Origin: an uncultured Mycoplasmatota bacterium
GTDB lineage: Bacteria > Bacillota_I > Bacilli_A > RF39 > UBA660
Reading direction: 5' to 3'
Length of the DNA stretch: 24,259 nucleotides
Assembly (NCBI GenBank): GCA_900551525.1
Contig: URWD01000019.1
Coordinates: forward strand, 1 to 24,259
Numbering within the stretch: the first letter of the stretch is position 1; each line of letters starts with the position of its first letter. Under the pieces are notes generated by a model that was not told where the DNA came from, made no database searches, and saw only the letters and a list, made by a program, of their open reading frames with translations. The position numbers were made by a program, and so were the translations under genes. Of the stretch, positions 16,324 to 22,935 are shown in pieces.

Positions 16324-16746
16324 TTATGTTAAAAAAATTATCCACAATCTACTAGCTTTCAAAACTTGATTATTAAATATTGTATAACTTACATTTATAT
16401 CTACTTTTAAACCATTTTTAAACTCTACTTTTACTACATTTTTATTCTTTTTTACTTCTTTAATCATATCAAAATTAACCCATATTTCTCTTCCCATCTC
16501 TTTAACAGGAAAAAACACTAATTTTTCTTTCTCACTAACTACAATTGGCAACTTATATTTACTTTTTAAAGCCCATTTACTTCCCTTTATTCTGCCATTT
16601 AAACTACTTCCATAACTAATGCAACTTTCATTTAAAATATTTTTAATATTATTTCCCCTAAAAACAACATCCCCATAAGTAGTTGTAACATTTGTATTAA
16701 GTCCATCATAATCAATCATAAGAACTTCCTTATCAATTTTAAACAA
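16324..16746 (-). CDS. comK: ComK-family protein, short form
   Basis: 140 aa from a TTG start. In Bacillus, ComK (192 aa) is the competence transcription factor that binds paired A4-N5-T4 boxes. Aligning by eye with B. subtilis ComK, I see SCISYGSSLNGRIKG (ComK: SCRFFGSSYAGRKAG), LPIVVSEKEKLVFFP (PPIMVDPSNQIFLFP), W...I.EV and FKNGLKVDINVSYTIFNNQVL (FSNGKTMELPISYNSFENQVY), with the order and spacing conserved. It stops shortly after NQVLKASRL, about 40-50 residues before the end of Bacillus ComK, so the C-terminal tail is absent. The TTG at 16744-16746 is chosen because AAGGAGGTG lies ideally upstream; the earlier TTG at 16783-16785 precedes the promoter -10. Its slot, between dnaN and recF, is held by rlbA/yaaA in Bacillus. 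A perfect DnaA box overlaps the 3' end. Confidence 0.8.
   Translation of the reverse strand: MFKIDKEVLMIDYDGLNTNVTTTYGDVVFRGNNIKNILNESCISYGSSLNGRIKGSKWALKSKYKLPIVVSEKEKLVFFPVKEMGREIWVNFDMIKEVKKNKNVVKVEFKNGLKVDINVSYTIFNNQVLKASRLWIIFLT
16338..16346 (+). promoter_or_regulatory. Perfect DnaA box inside the 3' end of the ComK-like gene
   Basis: TTATCCACA. It overlaps the last codons of the ComK-like gene (Leu-Trp-Ile-Ile). It is isolated from the two main box clusters flanking dnaA. Confidence 0.6.
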
Positions 16747-16773
16747 AATGAGCACCTCCTTCATTAATTTGTT

Positions 16774-16782
16774 ATCATACCA
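16774..16782 (-). promoter_or_regulatory. Extended -10 promoter of the ComK-like gene
   Basis: On the minus strand TGGTATGAT (extended -10, one mismatch to TATAAT). The predicted start falls about 20 nt before the TTG codon, leaving room for just the AAGGAGGTG ribosome binding site. No good -35 is visible, and I see no clear paired A4-N5-T4 K-box. Confidence 0.55.
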
Positions 16783-16805
16783 CAAATAAAGTGCAAAATT
16801 TGTCG

Positions 16806-16833
16806 AAAAAAAAGAACAAACGCAAATTTGTTC
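16806..16833 (-). terminator. dnaN terminator
   Basis: On the minus strand GAACAAA-TTTGCG-TTTGTTC followed by eight T. It lies 15 nt after the dnaN stop and separates dnaA-dnaN from the ComK-like gene. Confidence 0.9.
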
Positions 16834-16847
16834 AATTTTCTTTAAAA

Positions 16848-17966
16848 TTAATATGTTTTAATAGGTAAAATAAGCTCAGTAAGGGATTCATCAGTAACTG
16901 GTTTAATCAAAATTGGCTTATCATCAGTATTAAGAAGTAGTAAAATATTTTCTTCTTTAATAACCTTTAATGCATCCATCATAAACTTACTTGAAAAAGA
17001 TATTTCAATCTTTTCTTTATTATTACTATCAATATGCAATTTTTCTTCAGCATTACCTAATTCATTACTTGTTGATGTAATAACCATATCTTTATCTTGA
17101 ATATGCATCTTTATAATATTTTTTTCTTTATTTTGAGCAAGTAATGACGCTCTATCAACAGCATCATAAAATTCCTTCATATTTAAATTAATTATATAAG
17201 CAAAATCTTTTGGAATAAAATGACTAGTTTCTGGATAAGTACCACTTAATAAATTACTTTGAACATAAATATTTTTATAAACAAATAATATTTTGTTAGT
17301 AAATACATAGATTTCCACATTATCATCTTCAGCTATAATCTTTTCAAGTTCAGTAATACTTCTTCCTGGAATAACAATATTAACTTGTTTACTACTAGGT
17401 ACATCTAACTTAATATTTTTCTTAGATAATCTATAAGAGTCTGTACAAATACATTCTAAAATATCCCCATTTATTTTAAAGTTAATACCTGTCAATAATG
17501 GTCTTACTTCTTGAGTTGATAATGCATAAGAAGTTTGATTAATTATTTCTCTTAAAACTTCAGATTTAATATTAATAGCATCATCACTTTTTTCTATATT
17601 TATATTTGGATAATCACTTGGATTATAGCAATTTAACCTATATTGGTTATTTGGTGTACTAATTTTAATCTTTAAGTTATCTTCAACTTCAAAATCGATT
17701 TTCTCACTAGGCATCTTTCTTATCATATCAACAAAATATTTACTTTGAATAATAATTCTACCTTTTCCTTCAAGCATCTTTATATCTTCATGACTAATAA
17801 GAACCTTTATAGTAAGTTCTGAATCACTAGCAAGTAGTTCTATTCCCTTTTCACTAACATCAAATACTATCCCATTAAGTACTGGTATTGTAGTCCTTTG
17901 ACTTAAAGCTTTAGTAACATTATTTAAAGCTTCCAAAATTACATTTTTTTCAATTGTCCATTTCAT
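16848..17966 (-). CDS. dnaN: DNA polymerase III beta subunit (sliding clamp)
   Basis: 372 aa, the ring-shaped processivity clamp. The N-terminus MKWTIEKNVILEALNNVTKAL, with RTTIPVLNGIVFDV (about 23-36) and SKYFVDMIRKMP, is diagnostic of domain 1. RLLTGINF-type RPLLTGINFKI marks domain 2. The C-terminal LLLLNTDDKPILIKPV...LILPIKTY holds the usual ligand-binding pocket and the conserved last residues (LP(I/M)xxY). An AAGGAA ribosome binding site lies upstream. It follows dnaA after a 128-bp gap containing DnaA boxes and is closed by a strong terminator. Confidence 0.98.
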   Translation of the reverse strand: MKWTIEKNVILEALNNVTKALSQRTTIPVLNGIVFDVSEKGIELLASDSELTIKVLISHEDIKMLEGKGRIIIQSKYFVDMIRKMPSEKIDFEVEDNLKIKISTPNNQYRLNCYNPSDYPNINIEKSDDAINIKSEVLREIINQTSYALSTQEVRPLLTGINFKINGDILECICTDSYRLSKKNIKLDVPSSKQVNIVIPGRSITELEKIIAEDDNVEIYVFTNKILFVYKNIYVQSNLLSGTYPETSHFIPKDFAYIINLNMKEFYDAVDRASLLAQNKEKNIIKMHIQDKDMVITSTSNELGNAEEKLHIDSNNKEKIEISFSSKFMMDALKVIKEENILLLLNTDDKPILIKPVTDESLTELILPIKTY

Positions 17967-18094
17967 TTTTTATTCCTTCTTTCTTTATATTTATTTTATT
18001 ATTATTTATTAGTGGTGTTATTAATGTGGATAACCACTATTTTTTTCTATTTTTTCTTTAAATTTCTGTATTTTTTTTACCCAAGTTATCAACA
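17967..18094. other. Origin sub-region between dnaA and dnaN: candidate unwinding site
   Basis: Read on the minus strand from 18033: TTATCCACA (perfect DnaA box), then TTAATAACA (box-like), then CCAC, then a series of TAA units (18011 down to about 17992). This resembles the B. subtilis unwinding layout of DnaA boxes, a short GC-rich step and DnaA-trios. A second box, TTATCAACA (18086-18094), abuts the dnaA stop codon in the opposite orientation. The perfect box also lies in an imperfect hairpin AGTGGT...ACCACT (18011-18038). Boxes are seen directly; the unwinding role is inferred. Confidence 0.65.
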
Positions 18095-19438
18095 TTATTG
18101 TAACTTCATTTTAATTTCTTTGAGCATATTATTAAGATTAGGATTAGTTTCTAACTCTTCTTTTATCTTATCAATTGCTGTAGATACTGTTGAATGGTCT
18201 CTTCCCCCGAACTCAAGTCCTATTTTCTGTAAATTTTCATCTGTTTCCACTCTACAAAGGTACATTGCTATATGTCTTGGCCTTACAACTGTATTAGTTC
18301 TTCGCTTACTTTTTAAATCATCTACCGATATTTTAAAGTATTCCGCAACTGCACTTTGAATTGAGCTAATCGAATTGTTGATAAATATGTTAGTATTAAC
18401 ATAATCATTAAGTGCCTCATTAGCAAAATCGAGTGTTATTTTTTCAGGAACCATCATTGCTGTGTAAGCTAGCAACCTATTTATAGTTCCTTCAATATGT
18501 CTTACGTCATTGACACATGAATTTGCAATATATTCTATTACATCTTCATTTAACTTATCCTCAATACTCGTATTTTTAACCTTCGACCTTATTATATCAC
18601 ATCTTAAGTTAAAATCCGGAGGATAAATATCAACAGGAAGTCCCCACATAAACCTACTTCTAAGTCGCTCTTCTATTTTCTTAAGGTCATCTGGACTTTT
18701 ATCACTACTTATAATAATTTGTTTATTAGCTTGATGAAGAGCATTAAATGTATGGAAGAACTCTTGTTGAGTTTTCTCAGCTTCTACTAGAAACTGTATA
18801 TCATCTATAATAAGAACATCTACATTTCTATATTTATTCTTAAAATCATTAGCATACCCTATTTTATTATTACTTGTAGCAATTCCCGTAAATTCATCTC
18901 TAAATTCATTACTTGTGGTATATAATACCTTTAATTTAGAATGGTCTTTTATATAATTACCAATTGCTTGCATCAAATGAGTTTTCCCTATCCCACTTCT
19001 TCCATATATAAATAATGGATTATGAATAGTACCAGGTGCCTCTGCAACAGCCCTCGCTGCTACAAACGCCAGTCTATTTGAGTTTCCAACTACATAATTA
19101 TCAAAAGTAAACTTTGGATTTAAATTAGTATTCCACTCTATTTCCATTTCCTTAGTTTCTTCCGGAGCAACTGGTTCAACAAAGTTATCCACTTCATCTT
19201 CCGTAATATATTTAAATGTATAATGCATTCCAGTCATTGCAAAAAAAGCATCATCAATAATTTCCCCATAAGTTACAGATAGCATTTGTTTATGAATTTC
19301 CATTGGAACTTTTATTGTTACTACATTGTTAACAATGGATAAAAGCTCTAGTTTTGAAAACCATATTGTATAAGCATTCTGACTAACTTGAGTTTGAATA
19401 TCATTTAAAAAACGTAAAAAAAGATTATCAGTTTTCAA
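18095..19438 (-). CDS. dnaA: Chromosomal replication initiator DnaA
   Basis: 447 aa. It binds DnaA boxes and unwinds the origin in its ATP form. Domain I begins near residue 5 (FLRFLNDIQTQVSQNAYTIWF). A short acidic linker (about 81-105) forms domain II. Domain III starts TFDNYVVGNSNRLAFVAA and has Walker A GRSGIGKT (146-153) and Walker B VDVLIIDDIQFL. The box-binding domain IV carries RRTNTVVRPRHIAMYLCR (second half RPRHIAMYLCR) and the signature GGRDHSTVSTA. The start is TTG at 19436-19438 with GGTGAGG close upstream. Box clusters flank it on both sides, so autoregulation by DnaA is likely. No convincing -35/-10 pair could be fixed for its promoter. Confidence 0.98.
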   Translation of the reverse strand: MKTDNLFLRFLNDIQTQVSQNAYTIWFSKLELLSIVNNVVTIKVPMEIHKQMLSVTYGEIIDDAFFAMTGMHYTFKYITEDEVDNFVEPVAPEETKEMEIEWNTNLNPKFTFDNYVVGNSNRLAFVAARAVAEAPGTIHNPLFIYGRSGIGKTHLMQAIGNYIKDHSKLKVLYTTSNEFRDEFTGIATSNNKIGYANDFKNKYRNVDVLIIDDIQFLVEAEKTQQEFFHTFNALHQANKQIIISSDKSPDDLKKIEERLRSRFMWGLPVDIYPPDFNLRCDIIRSKVKNTSIEDKLNEDVIEYIANSCVNDVRHIEGTINRLLAYTAMMVPEKITLDFANEALNDYVNTNIFINNSISSIQSAVAEYFKISVDDLKSKRRTNTVVRPRHIAMYLCRVETDENLQKIGLEFGGRDHSTVSTAIDKIKEELETNPNLNNMLKEIKMKLQ

Positions 19439-19771
19439 AACCTCACCCCGCTAACTAAATTTACTAATTAAATTTTAACCCATTTTGACAAAAAATAAAA
19501 GAGTAAATTTGCAATTTTGATAACTTTTTTTAAATCCCCAAAATTATCAACTTAAAATATCCCTAAGATATGCCTAATTCAACACGTTATCAACAATATC
19601 AACAAAATATTGTTAACTCTATACTTACTAACATCATATCAACAAACACAATTTTGATAAAATGTTGTTAATTCTGTGAATAATTTTTATTAGTTATCAA
19701 CAAATTATCCACAATCCACAAAAATGACTAGTTATTAACAAAAATATATGCTATAATGGTTAAGATGTAAA
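19439..19771. other. Replication origin (oriC) sub-region upstream of dnaA
   Basis: A 333-bp non-coding gap between the divergent dnaA and metallophosphoesterase genes. It holds a dense set of DnaA-box-type 9-mers: TTATCAACT 19544-19552, TTATCAACA 19587-19595, ATATCAACA 19596-19604 and 19636-19644, TGTGAATAA (reverse) 19675-19683, TTATCAACA 19694-19702, TTATCCACA 19705-19713 (perfect consensus), CAATCCACA 19712-19720 and TTATTAACA 19732-19740. AACAATAT...ATATTGTT (19592-19614) forms an inverted repeat. Most boxes share the same orientation. With the dnaA-dnaN gap this makes a bipartite origin as in Bacillus. Confidence 0.9.
19749..19757 (+). promoter_or_regulatory. Extended -10 promoter of the metallophosphoesterase gene
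   Basis: TGCTATAAT, an extended -10 with perfect TATAAT. The predicted start is near 19764, only about 8 nt before the ATG, and no Shine-Dalgarno sequence is present. The element abuts the last DnaA box, so DnaA could repress it. Confidence 0.6.
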
Positions 19772-20590
19772 ATGGAAAAAGTAGCAATATTAAATGATAT
19801 TCACGGAAACCTTTATTTATTAAATAAAGCTTTATCATATCTCAGAGATAAAAATATCTCTAAATATTTAATATGTGGTGATTTTCTAACAGATGGACCT
19901 GATGATAACAAAATAATTGATATATTAAAAACTTTACCATGTGAAGTAATATTAGGTAATCGTGAAGAATCTATTTTAAATATTTCTCCAGACTTAAGTA
20001 ACTTAAATGAAAAAATGTATCCTTTGTATTATACATATAAAAATTTAACCAAAGAAAATTTAAAATTTATCAAAAACTTACCAACATCAAAAATTATAGA
20101 AATAGGTGATTACAAAATATGCATGTCACATGGAAGTCCATATAAATCTCGTGATATAATAAATGACAAATCAACCAATACTTTTAAAAATTTACTAAAA
20201 GATTATCCAGCAGACATTTACCTATTTGCTCACACTCATGAATATTTTAACACTGAATATCAAAATAAACTTTTTCTAAACTCCGGAGCTATCAATTGTT
20301 TCATAGGAAAAAAATGTGTAACAACCTTTGGCATACTTACTTTAAATGATGACTTAGTACTTTATGAACAAGTTGAACTACCATATAACTTTGATGAAGT
20401 AAAAGATTATTATTTAAAAAGCAAATATTATGAAGAATTTCCTGAATGGACAAATATAGTTCTATACATGCTTAAATATGGAGTTAATTATAATGTTAAA
20501 TTTTCAAGAAGTTATGACTATAGCAAAAGTATGAAAAACAATTTTTACAAGTTTGTTTTTGTCTATAATCTTCCAAAATTAGTTAATTAA
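19772..20590 (+). CDS. Calcineurin-like metallophosphoesterase (YfcE/MJ0936-like)
   Basis: 272 aa. It carries the two-metal phosphoesterase motifs: NDIHGN (Asp9, His11), GDFLTDGP (Asp37), GNREE (Asn63), MSHGSPY (His120) and AHTHEY (His154, His156). In the third motif the usual GNHE/D His is replaced by Arg64; subfamilies without this His (GNC/GNM-type) exist and remain active on simple phosphodiesters. The C-terminal 80 residues or so (from about 195) have no recognisable domain. Substrate unknown; a cytoplasmic phosphodiesterase or phosphatase is the safest call. It lies between oriC and rpmH, where Bacillus has no gene, and starts almost at its predicted transcription start with no ribosome binding site. 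Confidence 0.85.
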   Translation: MEKVAILNDIHGNLYLLNKALSYLRDKNISKYLICGDFLTDGPDDNKIIDILKTLPCEVILGNREESILNISPDLSNLNEKMYPLYYTYKNLTKENLKFIKNLPTSKIIEIGDYKICMSHGSPYKSRDIINDKSTNTFKNLLKDYPADIYLFAHTHEYFNTEYQNKLFLNSGAINCFIGKKCVTTFGILTLNDDLVLYEQVELPYNFDEVKDYYLKSKYYEEFPEWTNIVLYMLKYGVNYNVKFSRSYDYSKSMKNNFYKFVFVYNLPKLVN

Positions 20591-20644
20591 TAGGCAATTT
20601 TTTAAATAACTAGACATTTTTAACTCAATAAAAAGCAATTTTTC

Positions 20645-20674
20645 TTGACTTATTCCCTAAATTAATATTATAAT
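20645..20674 (+). promoter_or_regulatory. rpmH promoter
   Basis: TTGACT (20645-20650), 18-nt spacer, TATAAT (20669-20674). The predicted start is near 20681, ahead of the AAGGAG ribosome binding site at 20693-20698. Confidence 0.85.
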
Positions 20675-20708
20675 AATAACGCTATTAAAGAAAAGGAGAA
20701 ATTATATT

Positions 20709-20831
20709 ATGAAAAGAACATATCAACCAAATAAAAGAAAAGCAGCAAAGAAACATGGATTTTTTGCTCGTAAAGAAACTGATATTTTAAAGAATCGTCG
20801 TAGAAAAGGACGTAAAGTTTTATGTAAGTAA
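20709..20831 (+). CDS. rpmH: 50S ribosomal protein L34, short form
   Basis: 40 aa, a small Arg/Lys-rich protein of the large subunit near the 23S rRNA. It starts MKRTYQPNKRKAAKKHGF and ends RRRKGRKVLCK, the conserved ends of L34. The usual length is 44 residues. Here the middle (FARKETDILKN) is about four residues shorter than the common FRSRMxTxxGRKVLxxR segment, losing the usual internal GR. The start has AAGGAG upstream and its own promoter. It heads rpmH-rnpA-yidC-khpB, the order seen beside most bacterial origins, with a terminator-like hairpin before rnpA. Confidence 0.95.
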   Translation: MKRTYQPNKRKAAKKHGFFARKETDILKNRRRKGRKVLCK

Positions 20832-20856
20832 AAAACCACTTTAATGTGGTTTTTTT
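20832..20856 (+). terminator. Terminator or attenuator between rpmH and rnpA
   Basis: AAAAACCAC-TTTAAT-GTGGTTTTT with further T. It follows the rpmH stop directly and lies 15 nt before rnpA. With no other rnpA promoter visible, partial read-through would set rnpA-yidC-khpB expression below that of rpmH. Confidence 0.8.
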
Positions 20857-20870
20857 CCTAAAAATTAATT

Positions 20871-21200
20871 ATGAAAAGATATGAAATGGTTAAATCTCAT
20901 GAAGAATTTAATGAGATTATAAATAAAGGAAATAGACTAAAAGGAAAATATGCTTATATATTTTCTAAAGAAAAAGAATTTGATAAACCAAACTTCGGTA
21001 TAGCAGTAGGTAAAAAACTAGGTAATGCCGTAGTTAGAAATAAATTTAAACGACAATTTAGAAATATTGTTGATAAAAACAGATTTCTCTTTAAAAATAA
21101 CAATAATTATATTATAATGATTAAAAGGGAAGCAAATAATGCTTCATTTAGTGAATTAGAAACAGATTTAATAAATACACTAAAGAAAGGAAATTCATGA
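20871..21200 (+). CDS. rnpA: Ribonuclease P protein component
   Basis: 109 aa, the basic protein that binds the RNase P RNA and pre-tRNA leaders. It shows NFGIAVGKKLGNAVVRNKFKRQFR (key part GNAVVRNKFKRQFR, residues 51-64), the conserved RNR-type RNA-binding motif, and the C-terminal YIIMIKREANNASFSELE strand and helix. No Shine-Dalgarno is seen before ATG 20871; an in-frame ATG at residue 6 also lacks one. The stop overlaps the yidC start as ATGA. Placement after rpmH is universal, supporting the call. Confidence 0.95.
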   Translation: MKRYEMVKSHEEFNEIINKGNRLKGKYAYIFSKEKEFDKPNFGIAVGKKLGNAVVRNKFKRQFRNIVDKNRFLFKNNNNYIIMIKREANNASFSELETDLINTLKKGNS

Positions 21201-22231
21201 AAAATAGATTTAAAATATTAGTTTTAGTATTTGTATTACTTTTAACAAGTGGATGTGGAAATAGTAAATACATACAAGATAAAGATAAAAAGATAGTTAC
21301 ATATGAAGAAACTGGTCAAATGCTTGAAAAAGATATATTATGTTTACCAGAAAAAGATAGTGAACTATATAATATATATAAGGAATATAGTGACCAATTA
21401 AATATAGATTTTGAAGATTTACCCGCATGTACAGATTTTAAAATAACATCAAATGAATCTTCAGGTTTATGGGAATTCTTATTTGTAAAACCTTTAGCAT
21501 ATTTAATTTTAGTATTAGGTAAACTAGTAGGTAACTTAGGTATATCTCTAATACTTATAGGTCTTGCCATAAGATTAATTTTACTTCCATTTACAATCAA
21601 AAGTACAAAACAAACAATGAATATGAAAAAGGCTGGGCCTGAACTTGAAAAACTAGAAAGAAAATATCGTAATAGAACAGATAATGAGTCATTAATGGCT
21701 AAAAGTCAAGAAACAATGATGATTTACAAAAAATATAAAGTAAATCCAATGGTTGGATGCTTAATGGCATTTATTCAACTTCCATTATTCTTTGCTTTCT
21801 TACAAGCTATATATAGAACACCAGCTATTTATGAAGAAAGCTTATTAACATTCAATTTAGGTATGACACCACTTGTGGGTATTAAAACCGGAAATTATTT
21901 ATACTTATTATTACTAGTTTTAATCGCAGTATCAACATATTTCTCATTCAAACAAACAATGTCACAAGCAGGAAGTCAATCACCTGAAGCAGCAAAACAA
22001 ATGAAAATCATGTTATACGTTATGTTAGTGGTAATAACTTATGCATCACTTACACTTCCAACAGCATTAGCATTCTACTGGATTGTAACATATGCATTTA
22101 TCGCAGTACAAAATATAATTATGAATAAAGTTAATAATAAAGACTTAACTAATAAAAAAGATAATAAAAAGGATAAAATTAAAGATAAATTAGTTAAGAA
22201 AGAAGGTATGAAGTATGGAAAAAATAATTAA
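21197..22231 (+). CDS. yidC: Membrane protein insertase YidC/SpoIIIJ, lipoprotein form
   Basis: 344 aa. It inserts and folds membrane proteins with or without SecYEG. A lipoprotein signal peptide ends in the lipobox LTSGC (Cys20). The insertase core starts near residue 92. Arg126 in GLAIRLILLPF is the conserved hydrophilic-groove arginine. RTPAIYEESLL and the helices at about 188-208, 233-252, 270-282 and 287-308 complete five segments. The tail after 310 is Lys-rich, as in ribosome-binding YidC tails. Between Cys20 and the first core helix there are about 70 residues, versus about 40 in B. subtilis SpoIIIJ, including Cys49 and Cys78, which could form an external disulphide. It overlaps rnpA by 4 nt and khpB by 17 nt. 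Confidence 0.96.
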   Translation: MKNRFKILVLVFVLLLTSGCGNSKYIQDKDKKIVTYEETGQMLEKDILCLPEKDSELYNIYKEYSDQLNIDFEDLPACTDFKITSNESSGLWEFLFVKPLAYLILVLGKLVGNLGISLILIGLAIRLILLPFTIKSTKQTMNMKKAGPELEKLERKYRNRTDNESLMAKSQETMMIYKKYKVNPMVGCLMAFIQLPLFFAFLQAIYRTPAIYEESLLTFNLGMTPLVGIKTGNYLYLLLLVLIAVSTYFSFKQTMSQAGSQSPEAAKQMKIMLYVMLVVITYASLTLPTALAFYWIVTYAFIAVQNIIMNKVNNKDLTNKKDNKKDKIKDKLVKKEGMKYGKNN

Positions 22232-22820
22232 AGAAGGAAAATCTGTTGAAGCAGCATTAAGTGCTTTAATGGAAGAAAATAATCTTTCAAAGGAAGAATT
22301 TTTATACACAAGTTCTGTTAAAAAAGGTAAATTATTTCAAGGAACAATCTATGAAGTAACAGCTTACTTAAAGACAGATATTAATAATGAAATTAAAGAA
22401 TTTTTACGCAAGACTGTAGAGAATATGGGCCTTGAAGTAACAATGGAAATGAGTACTAAAGATGATAGAGTAACAATCCGTATGTATTCAAATAAAGATT
22501 ACATTTTAATAGGTAAAGAAGGAGCTACTTTAAAAGCTTTAGAAACTATAGCAAAACAATATATTCAAAATATAACAGGAATATATTACAAATTTAGTTT
22601 GGATGTATCTAACTATAAAGAAAAAAATAACAAAAGATTAGAATGGTTAGCTAAAAAGACTGCCAAAGAGGTTTTAGAAACTAATGTGCCAGTTGCTTTA
22701 GATAACATGACATCTTATGAAAGAAGAATAATTCATAGTGCCTTAACAGATTTCAAAGGTATTAAAACTGAAAGTGAAGGGGAAGAACCTAACAGACATA
22801 TCGTAATTAAACCGCTATAA
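22215..22820 (+). CDS. khpB: RNA-binding protein KhpB (Jag/EloR)
   Basis: 201 aa with the full three-part architecture. A Jag-N domain occupies residues 1-50 (EGKSVEAALSALMEE). A KH domain has the GxxG loop as GKEG (100-103) in YILIGKEGATLKALE. An R3H domain (about 138-200) has R170-x3-H174 in SYERRIIHSALTDF and the end PNRHIVIKP. In Firmicutes it partners KhpA and affects small-RNA function and cell elongation. It is translationally coupled to yidC by a 17-nt overlap, as in many genomes. mnmE, which usually follows, is missing here. Confidence 0.96.
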   Translation: MEKIIKEGKSVEAALSALMEENNLSKEEFLYTSSVKKGKLFQGTIYEVTAYLKTDINNEIKEFLRKTVENMGLEVTMEMSTKDDRVTIRMYSNKDYILIGKEGATLKALETIAKQYIQNITGIYYKFSLDVSNYKEKNNKRLEWLAKKTAKEVLETNVPVALDNMTSYERRIIHSALTDFKGIKTESEGEEPNRHIVIKPL

Positions 22821-22831
22821 CAGCGGTTTTT
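22809..22831 (+). terminator. khpB terminator
   Basis: AAACCGCT-ATAAC-AGCGGTTT plus T. The khpB stop codon lies in the stem-loop. It closes the rpmH-rnpA-yidC-khpB unit. Confidence 0.9.
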
Positions 22832-22877
22832 AATTGCTTACATTTTGGAAAAAGGTGTAAAAATGTGCTCAAAAACC

Positions 22878-22909
22878 TTGGAATTTGGTGAAATTTCCCT
22901 AAATTCCAA
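22878..22909. repeat. Nested inverted repeat between two terminators
   Basis: TTGGAATTT (22878-22886) and AAATTCCAA (22901-22909) pair perfectly over 9 bp. The 14-nt interior (GGTGAAATTTCCCT) can itself fold. Read on the minus strand the structure is followed by GGTTTTTG, so it may be a back-up terminator for the small secreted-protein gene. Confidence 0.6.
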
Positions 22910-22910
22910 T

Positions 22911-22932
22911 AAAAAAAGAACCATATTGGTTC
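22911..22932 (-). terminator. Terminator of the small secreted-protein gene
   Basis: On the minus strand GAACCA-ATA-TGGTTC followed by seven T, directly after the stop codon. Confidence 0.85.
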
Positions 22933-22935
22933 AAA

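Noticed and set aside
16747..16785. N-terminal extension of the ComK-like protein from TTG 16783-16785
   Set aside because: That codon lies upstream of the promoter -10, and the extension would translate the ribosome binding site of the inner TTG.
18011..18050. Rightward terminator: AGTGGT...ACCACT followed by a T-rich stretch
   Set aside because: No rightward transcript is expected here; the hairpin overlaps the DnaA box and is better read as part of the origin.
18012..18359. Plus-strand frame of 115 codons
   Set aside because: Antisense to the 3' end of dnaA and the origin; its hydrophobic character comes from the T-rich strand.
21316..21600. Minus-strand frame of 94 codons
   Set aside because: Antisense to yidC with no start signals.
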